A stretch of DNA of 64,000 bases from positions 83,824,049 to 83,888,048 of the forward strand of contig OZ010574.1 of assembly GCA_963932145.1 (NCBI GenBank), given 5' to 3'. This document shows, piece after piece, positions 57,002 to 64,000 of this stretch. Made by a program: the position numbers and the translations under genes. The first letter of the stretch is position 1, and each line of letters begins with the position of its first letter. Under the pieces are notes generated by a model. That model ran no database searches and was not told the origin of the DNA. It saw only the letters and a program-made list of their open reading frames with translations. Source of the DNA: Acanthosepion lycidas (lineage: Eukaryota; Mollusca; Cephalopoda; Sepiida; Sepiidae).

Positions 57002-57680
57002 TGTAGCGGAAACTGTAGTCAGTTCAGCAGAACACACAGACTGCTGCCTTTTAGTTTCCACTACACTCCCCCTTTGATCTGGTGATCACATAGGTAACAA
57101 TCCAGAGCGGGTTTCTTCCGTCTAGTGCTCCTTCGTGGTAATGGTACCTCCTGTACTTCCTCCTCCTCGGACGACTTGTCTGAAGAAGTATTACCTGTTT
57201 GCATACGTGTTGCTTACCTCGCAGGGGACTACCATATGCTTCGTTAATGGTGATGTAAAAAAGCGAGCTGTCTTTTTGGGAGAAACAGGGGCGTTCTTGT
57301 TGGCGAGAAGCAAATGCTGGGTGTGTGACCCAATTTTGCCATCTCTATGTGGCCTGTTGGATTGTTATGTCGGACAGTCGTTGAACTGGATTTTGGCTAC
57401 AAGTGTTGTTGTTGAGAGGACAAGTCTGCAACAGATTTGTCTCTCAACCACAACACTTGTAGCCAAAATCCAGTTCAAATTTGTAGACATTTCCAAGGTA
57501 GGCCATTCTTTTCTTTCCTCGTTTGTCCAGTATTTCATTTTGCCAGGGACTGTTGCTACATTTGTGTAAGCGTCCACTATTCTTCTTACATAGTACACAT
57601 GCCACTTGTTGCCTCTTAGAACGGCGAACTGTAGTCAGTTCAGCAGAACCCACAGACTGCTGCCTTTAAGTTCCGCTACA
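57002..57680 (-). mobile_element. TRIM-like short LTR element nested in the gypsy remnant (fossil)
   Basis: Two direct repeats of about 60 bp (57002-57065 and 57617-57680) share GTAGTCAGTTCAGCAGAAC and ACAGACTGCTGCC; read on the minus strand each starts TGTAG and the downstream one ends CTACA. A polypurine tract (AAAGGGGGAG) sits directly upstream of the 3' copy. AACTT / AGCTT flank the unit, a possible 5-bp target duplication. Integrase-like similarity of the host element resumes on the far side. It contains a 47-bp-arm hairpin at 57381-57479. It carries no recognisable pol. Confidence 0.6.
57381..57479. repeat. Near-perfect hairpin, arms about 45 bp
   Basis: TTGAACTGGATTTTGGCTAC at the left and GTAGCCAAAATCCAGTTCAA at the right, pairing through CAAGTGTTGTTGTTGAGAG / CTCTCAACCACAACACTTG with a loop of a few bases. 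Confidence 0.92.
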
Positions 57681-60490
57681 AGCTTTGTTGATGCCAAAGA
57701 TATTGAAGGTGCTGTGTGCCTGATTCATCTCACAGAAGGTCTTAGACAATTCACTTGTGAAGTGGGTGCCATGTTTGAAAGATATGATACAGGGTATCTC
57801 TGGATAGTGGTAGAGTCCACGAGCCATGTCCATCGCATGGTCTCTGGCAAAAGAAATGGCTGAGATATTGTCTAAAAGTGTCCAAAATTGTTAAGATATA
57901 GCATTTGCCTTTTGACAGTGGCATCATGACAAAGTCAGTGTATATGACACTGAAAGGTATTTTGCCTCATTTGCAAAGTCTGCTTGGCCAGTTTGGATGT
58001 TTGCCATAATTCCCCTTGTATCCCACACAGGTATTGCATGATTTGATGTATACCTTAATGTGGTTTTTGAACTCTGACCAATAGTTTGATAAGTTGGTCT
58101 GCATCCATGTGATACCAGAGTGGTTGATGCAATCATGGGCTTGGTGGAGGTATTTGGCTCAAAGCTTGTATGGTACAATGAGTTTGGACATATTTTGGGA
58201 GTCTTTTAGTATCAAGACACATGTCCCCAGTTCTAGATAGAAATGTTGTAGTTGTTTTTGATTGGTGACTGCCTGTGGGTCCCAGGGATCACAAATTTTG
58301 GTGAGTGTAGATGCTTCACCTGAATCCACCATTTGTAGGGCTTTGACGATTCTTGCCAGCATATCATTTGAAGCTTATTCAGCTGCAATGTTAAAGTGAT
58401 CAGATACCTATTCTGCAGGGATGGTTGAGGTGGTATGGTAGCCAAAAAATGGCTTGGCAACCTGTGTGTGAAGCTTCAGAATCTAGAATTTGTCGTACAG
58501 AGAGCAATTGTGTACCATTGATTTATCTGAGACACCACAATAGGACATAGATATGAAGATCAGAGTTCTGAATTTTGAATGTTTTGCCCACTGTCATCAG
58601 ATTGGCCGGTAGGTTTGTCTTCTTTTAGGTAGTGAACAAGTTCTGTTCTGCTGGGCTGAATGTGTGGTAAGCAATGGCTATGATCTTTTTCCATCTGTTG
58701 TCAGCTTTATGCATGAGGATGGCACCACATGCAATGTCACTAGCATCTGTGGTAAGTGTGAAGAGTGAAATCTGGAAATGAGATGACAGGTGGTGACGAT
58801 AAGCATATCTTAATTTTTTTCAAAAGCCCTGTCAGCCTTTTCTATCCAAATAAACAGCCTGTTGGTCCTATTGAGTTCATGTAGAGGGGACATCAAGTAG
58901 AAAAATGTAACTCTCTTGATTCATTTGTAAAAGTGAGAAATTTGCATCTCCAGATATGTCATATGAGACTTTGCAGCTCCTTTCTTGTAGTGGGTGGCTT
59001 CATCTTCACAATAGCATGAATGTGTTCTGTGTCAGGTCTGAACCTTTCAATATTGACAATGCAACCAAGAAATTTGGCTTCTGAAGCAAGAAAGGTGCAC
59101 TTTTCTGAGTTGAGTTTCAGCCAGAATTTTTGAAGAGTGGGGAAGAGATGTTCCAGCTCAGTGATGCAGTGATTAAAGATTTGGGTGTGGATGAGGTTGT
59201 TGCCAATGTGTGACGAGATATCCTCCCATGAAATGATGGTGGTCAATGCCTCGGCTATGCATCAAGAAAAGATCTGATGAGATGTTAATCCAAAGGCTAG
59301 ATGGGTGTATTGGTAACATCAATCCTTCCTACTGAATGCAGTTTTGTAGCAGTCCTGTTCATTGATGGGGATTTGCCATTATCCATTGTGGAGATTGAAG
59401 GATGAAAAATATTTGTTTCGATCGCTGATCTTGTTGAAAATAAAATGGATTGTTGGCATCGGATACAAATCTAAATCTGTGTGTATCTTGTGATTGGGTG
59501 TTCCTTTGGCTGTAGGACTAGTCATTAGTGAGCATGTACACTGGCTTAATGAATGTTCCCTGATTGTCCTCATTACTGATGATATTGGCATATTTGATGA
59601 GAAGGGCTGCTGTGACTTCTAGTTCATTGCAGTTACAGTGAGGAGGGAGGGCTATGCTTATGTTTTTCCTAAGCCAGTCCAGCTCTAAGGACTGGATATT
59701 GACCTGGGGTTTCATGATAGTCTGACTTGTAATGGGATGGACTCCATATGCAGGTATGGAGGTGCAAGCCATTTCCAGGTTAGTGACTGAAATCAGAAGT
59801 GATCTATGAGTTATGTCACCTGATGCCAGGCTCGGTGGAATTTGACTGTGGTGTCTGGATTGTTTATGGTATAGAATGTTAGCATGTTATGACATAAAAA
59901 GGATTGGTATAATGGCATTAGTGACCAATACATAATCTGATATGTGGATAAGCTCGCGTGACCCACAGGGATATTGCCAATGACTGAAACATTGCTGCCA
60001 ATTCCATTTATGTGTGTTTTTGATGCTTACATATGCTTGCTCAAGTAGGCAGGAGATAGATATGTCACAAGTGGTTCACCCTAAATCTAGCATGCCTGTC
60101 TGAGAGAAAGTAAAGTCACCAAAATCCATTTTTGTGAAAGGAGATCAACAAAGGAGATGCTGGAAATTGAAGAGGTGATGATGTTTGTTACTTTTCTGGT
60201 GACTCGTCCAATCGCAACTAAAAATCCCTTTCATGAAGTTTGTTTATGTCTAATACATGAGATTGTTCTGTGGCTGTTGTAGCTTTGTTTGTGGATATAG
60301 TCACAACGTGTGCTTGAAAACAAGGTGGGTGAAAGTAAGGACAATTTTGACCCTTGAAACATGTGAGGCCTCTTATGTAGTTTCTGCAGAGAACAGGGTT
60401 GACAGTTATTGGAGTTGTTTGTGGGCACGTGTTTCTGGTTTCTCAGGATTATTTCACTGTGTTCCAGTCTCATAGCTATGTTCTGGCCAT

Positions 60491-60659
60491 GCATTACTGG
60501 GTGATTTATTCATTGGTGTACCTGATTTTGACACTTCAGGTGTGTGAGATCCTGATGAACACTTTTATTCACTTGTGTATGTGGTCACTTTTTGTACATA
60601 CATTGTACTAAATAAAATAAAATTTTCTTTTCCTCCTCCCTTCATTCAGTTTCAGGTGT
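60491..60659. other. Spacer, nothing recognised
   Basis: Short unassigned stretch between the gypsy remnant and a LINE. Confidence 0.4.
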
Positions 60660-61330
60660 TGACATCTTCTGCAATAAAGTAGAATGTTTCTCTTCAAACT
60701 CTACTTTTGACTCATCTGGACTATTCTTGCCTGAGTTTCCACTGAGAACTGAGACCCTGTTGAATGATATGCATATAACCCCTTCTATGGTTTCTGCTAT
60801 CATGTCTAATCTGGAACTCCACAAGGCAAATAGTCCTAAAAAATGTGCTCTTGTTTTCTCTAAACTCTTCTATAAATACATGGCTGCCTCTTGCTTTTCT
60901 GCTTGTTCCTCTTCTGCAGTTCTAGTCCTGACCCTAATAACTACTGAACTCTTTTTGGCAAACTACCAGAGGTCCTAATCAACTCTGAATTGATTGAGCA
61001 TCTCACATTGCAATGCCTTCTTTCAGACAAGCAATATGGCTTTTGTTTCACTTGCTCAACTGCTAATGTATTAGTGATTATTGCTGAAAGAATCTATCAA
61101 GCTTTAGATAAGAATGACGAAACTCAGACATCTCAAACGCATTCGATAGGGTTTGGCATACTAGTCTTTTTCACAAGTTGAAAGGTTATGGCATTTTTGG
61201 ATGAATTTTTGAAATGATTTAGTCTTGCTTATCAAGTCACAAAATGAAAGTTGTCTTGAATAGTCACTCTTCTATATCTTTTTGTATTAATGCTAGTATT
61301 CCTCATAGATAAGCTCTTTTTTATTCAAAA
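60660..61330 (+). pseudogene. Jockey/CR1-like LINE fragment
   Basis: FPLRTETLLNDMHITPSMVS, AIMSNLELHKANSPKKCALV and FSKLFYKY are followed by a compressed finger region, then LLSDKQYGFCFTCSTANVLV and IIAERIYQALDKN (about 61015-61100), then a palm-like FDRVWHTSLFHKLKGYGI in a shifted frame. The catalytic FxDD box is absent. Confidence 0.8.
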
Positions 61331-61784
61331 TTCCAGGTTCTTTCAGCAATGAATAAAATAATTATTTTCTTGGTCAGCTTTTCTCTTTGCTTAAAATAAT
61401 GATTATATTTTTAATGTTTGCTACATTGGAATCGATTTTTATTTTTTCTCAAAAATTACTTTCGGAACAACCCTATACTCAGAGCAATTTCATAATTTTT
61501 CACTCTAGCCAGCAGCAGAATACAGAGCATTGAGATTTTGTATTGACTGGTGAGTACATTCTAATTTAGGATTTTTTTTTTTGTTATAATGCCTTGTCCC
61601 TTTTTTATTAAAGCAATCCCGACTCTCCATAGACTACCTCTTCCTTATTATCTTTGAGTTAGAATGATTTTTTAGGAAAGATAGTTAAGCAGGATCTTAT
61701 TGCCTTCTCCACAGTTTTGAATTCCTTCTCCTAAACTGGCTGCCACCAAAGGCTAGACAATCTGTGTCGGTGAAACTAGTTATC
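61331..61784. other. Non-coding, nothing recognised
   Basis: T-rich spacer. Confidence 0.4.
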
Positions 61785-61930
61785 TCATAGGGAAGAACAG
61801 ATAAACTCTTGCTTTTCCCAAGGACATTAGTGCAAAATCAAATCACATAAACTCTGCTGGAATTTGAATTTGAGTCTCTAAGTCCATTTTCCACACTTTT
61901 AACCAATGCACTAATCACACATTATGATTA
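61785..61930 (-). mobile_element. tRNA-derived SINE, partial
   Basis: The reverse complement gives GACTCAAATTCAAATTCCAG (B box), AGAGTTTATGTGATTTG and TGTCCTTGGGAAAAGCAAGA, the 14.82-kb family. Confidence 0.55.
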
Positions 61931-62325
61931 TTAGAGCATCCAGTTGGAAACAAACTTACAATCAGTGGATTACAATCAAACCTCTTTCTCTCAAGATGGA
62001 GTTCAAATCTTGATTCAATCTTAATAACTGTATTTTTTTTTTTTTTTGGCCATGACTGATTAACAAAGATAATTCCTATATTATTGCTCTAATCTTTTTC
62101 CATCTGTAAAACATCAAGCTATAGATTCAAATTTTATTTTTTTTCATTAAAACTTGATGTCTAGTTCAAGATTAGATGCTAGTTATTGCCTGGATCAAAA
62201 TATTTTTCAAATTCAAAATTAGGTTTACTAATTTAATCTTCATTTAATAAATGAAGAGACAGTATGTAAGTAATAGTTATTCAAAGATATACACTGGTGT
62301 CTAAAATTTTAAGCATTCTTTGAAC
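61931..62325. other. Non-coding, nothing recognised
   Basis: Weak B-box-like GAGTTCAAATCTTG at 61999; otherwise no feature. Confidence 0.35.
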
Positions 62326-62580
62326 ATATACAGAGTGTGATGGAGAAATTGTTGCCATTTTATATTTTTAATTTAGGTGACCAACAAAACTCCTTTTAGC
62401 ACTAAAGATTAACCGAAGGCAAGGATTATGGCAGCATTCACCAACATAAACAAGAAGACCATCCAGAAGAGTTGCAGGAGATTCCAAATTTGTCTTGTTG
62501 AAGCCAATGGCGATTTTATTGAATAAATTTACTCTCTAGCATTTCAAGATATTTTTGCATAATTTTAGTAAATATGACTC
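62326..62580 (+). mobile_element. DD37D mariner, internal deletion derivative
   Basis: The left end TACAGAGTGTGATGGAGAAA, TTGTTGCCATTTTATATTTT matches 27.69 kb. It jumps directly to the coding tail (TTAACCGAAGGCAAGGATTA, TGGCAGCATTCACCAACATA, AAGCCAATGGCGATTTTATT). The right inverted end is lost. Confidence 0.75.
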
Positions 62581-62599
62581 CATGAGGAGCGGCATGTCA

Positions 62600-62900
62600 A
62601 GTAAGGAATAGTCTAATCTAACCTAGAGTTTGAAGCGAAGTTCATAGCCTTATCCAACAAGGATGAGATAATCTCAGGGTCTTTTTTAATGGAGAATACT
62701 GATAGTTTATCTCTATTGAGTATTGTATTTGCAAGTTTCCAACATTGGCATGATTCAAGTTTTTTGTTTTCTACTTTGGATTGGACTGCCTGCACATAAC
62801 AGCTCTTTGCATTTTCCAGGATTCTTTTGGAGTGATTGCACACAGTACTGAACAAGGTAAAGACGTTGCTACACCATTTCCTCTGATTGAGATGTTAGTA
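62600..62900 (-). pseudogene. Jockey/CR1-like LINE linker fragment
   Basis: The minus frame reads FSTVCNHSKRILENAKSCYV, QAVQSKVENKKLESCQCWKL, ANTILNRDKLSVFSIKKDPE and IISSLLDKAMNFASNSRLD. This is the linker between endonuclease and palm (NRCKRVL-DAK-Y in the family). 81 codons stay open. Confidence 0.8.
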
Positions 62901-64000
62901 CTGATTGCAAATACTGATACCAAATAGAATTAGATATACAGATGTGTTAGTTTCTTTTCTTGCAAGAGACAGCTCAAGCACCCCCCCCAGTACTATTCTA
63001 ACAGGATATAATATCATGAGAAATCTTTTATTACTAAAATCAGGTCATACTTGTAACTTTGTACTAAGAAAAGCTAAGCTTATTTCCCCATTTTTAACTC
63101 TAAACTGTAAACCTGTAAATCCTGGTGAGGACCATCCTTCTTGTATTACAGAGTGACTAACAAAGAATTGTACCAAATAATACAAACCATATCATTTGAT
63201 GACTTTCAACAACAGCAACAACTTAAATGGATAACACATGTAACTTAAAGAGAAAGTAATAACATATTCAACATAATGACATTCTATAGTACATCAAATA
63301 AAAGGTTAGGAAGGAAACCCCCATCAAGACTGAAAATAGATATCATAGCTACTCAACTTGAGGAACCTGTTTTCCTGAAAGATTGTTTTACAGGAAAGAT
63401 TTTATAAATTTAAAACAAAGATAATACTTCTTTCTCCGTCAATGAATACCAAATGTTTCCTTATAAGGGAACAGCTAATATTACCATTACCATCAGAGAT
63501 GGGGAGAATAGCTGCTACACTTTGATCCAAGCCCGATGACAAGAGAGTTACAAAAAATATCAAGTGCTTTGGCTGTTCAGTCAATGATTGCCAAATGTTC
63601 CCATATAAGGAAATCACTAATTTTAACATTACCCAAAGAATAACATAGAATCAGACTCTTGTAAAAACTTGTCTTGAATTTTATAAACTCATATTTTCTG
63701 TTTAACATTGTAATGTTAACGTTTATAACTATCAAACTTAAGTAATTTTGTGGAAAAAATTATTACCATCTTTGAAGAGAAGGACTAAATAATTTTTTTT
63801 TTAAGTATTATGCTTAAATGAGAAAATAGCAGCACAGCTAGGAATAGTAATTACCAGGGTTTTGTTGAATGTGAAAAAGACATTTATATTTTTAAGTGAT
63901 TGTAACTTTTTTATACTATGACTAAAAGTGCATTATACAATGAAAGAGTTTGTTCCAGGCACTACTCCTAGTTAGACTAAAAGCAGTGGTAACAATATTT
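62901..64000. other. Non-coding; diverged direct repeat at 63439-63492 and 63582-63636
   Basis: GTCAATGAATACCAAATGTT, TCCTTATAAGG and GTCAATGATTGCCAAATGTT, CCCATATAAGG are two copies of one 55-bp phrase, 143 bp apart. No coding sequence recognised. Confidence 0.5.

Larger units (their letters stand above)
56690..60490 (-). mobile_element. Ty3/gypsy-like LTR retrotransposon pol remnant (fossil)
   Basis: Decayed minus-strand remnant. Recognisable parts in coding order: a possible Cys-rich nucleocapsid-like stretch (about 60.4 kb), reverse transcriptase (about 59.6-58.95 kb; e.g. KFWLKLNSEKCTFLASEAKF and KPPTTRKEL), RNase H start (about 58.85 kb), and integrase-like similarity (about 58.2-56.7 kb). 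No paired LTRs of its own are evident. It is heavily broken, with many interruptions, so insertion is old. A smaller LTR-type element is nested at 57002-57680. Confidence 0.75.

Noticed and set aside
57135-57569. A 144-codon plus-strand open frame as a host gene
   Set aside because: It runs through the nested short LTR element and both arms of its hairpin; antisense to mobile-element sequence.

Overview
The window looks like intronic or intergenic DNA from a large, AT-rich, repeat-dense animal genome. I infer a cephalopod, most likely an octopus. The basis is the density of short TA microsatellites, the mix of Tc1/mariner, jockey-like, RTE-like and Penelope-like pieces with tRNA-derived SINEs, and the near absence of host coding sequence. 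No species name can be proved from the bases alone.

Host gene content: the only convincing host coding sequence is one 78-nt exon at 234-311 (+ strand, phase 0 on both sides, good splice signals). Everything to its right carries no second exon I can support and may be a long downstream intron or intergenic DNA.

Layout. 0.3-10 kb: a Tc1 element with 130-bp inverted ends, a minus-strand solo LTR inside a TA tract, two MADE1-like mariner MITEs, a 3.8-kb APE-type LINE, a Penelope-like fragment and a pogo-like MITE. 10-20 kb: an 88-bp minisatellite, a composite foldback block (copy A), a retroposed palindrome with target-site duplications, a 5S rRNA-derived copy joined to a tRNA-type SINE, and a satellite of about 122-bp units that seems to derive from the palindrome's arm. 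20-35 kb: mariner and LINE fragments, a mariner split by a palindromic SINE, giant TA arrays, a DD37D mariner, a GC-rich SINE and more LINE 3' ends. 35-47 kb: degenerate 60-bp and perfect 37-bp minisatellites, a palindromic SINE with 12-bp target-site duplications, a second GC-rich SINE with 15-bp duplications, a Penelope fragment and copy B of the foldback block in inverted orientation. 48-64 kb: a 470-bp polypyrimidine tract, a recent 1.02-kb direct duplication whose breakpoint lies inside a mariner deletion derivative, jockey-like LINE pieces, and a decayed minus-strand Ty3/gypsy-like element with a small TRIM-like element nested in it.

Most interesting: a family of retroposed palindromic elements (15.3, 24.4, 38.4, 41.2, 55.6 kb). 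Their arms carry a recurring CTGANGA / stem / (G)AAA motif resembling a hammerhead-ribozyme core, with stems that vary but keep pairing. Two of them hold a tRNA-type SINE in the middle, and a local satellite looks like a tandem amplification of one arm. A separate GC-rich SINE shows a compensatory base change in a conserved stem.
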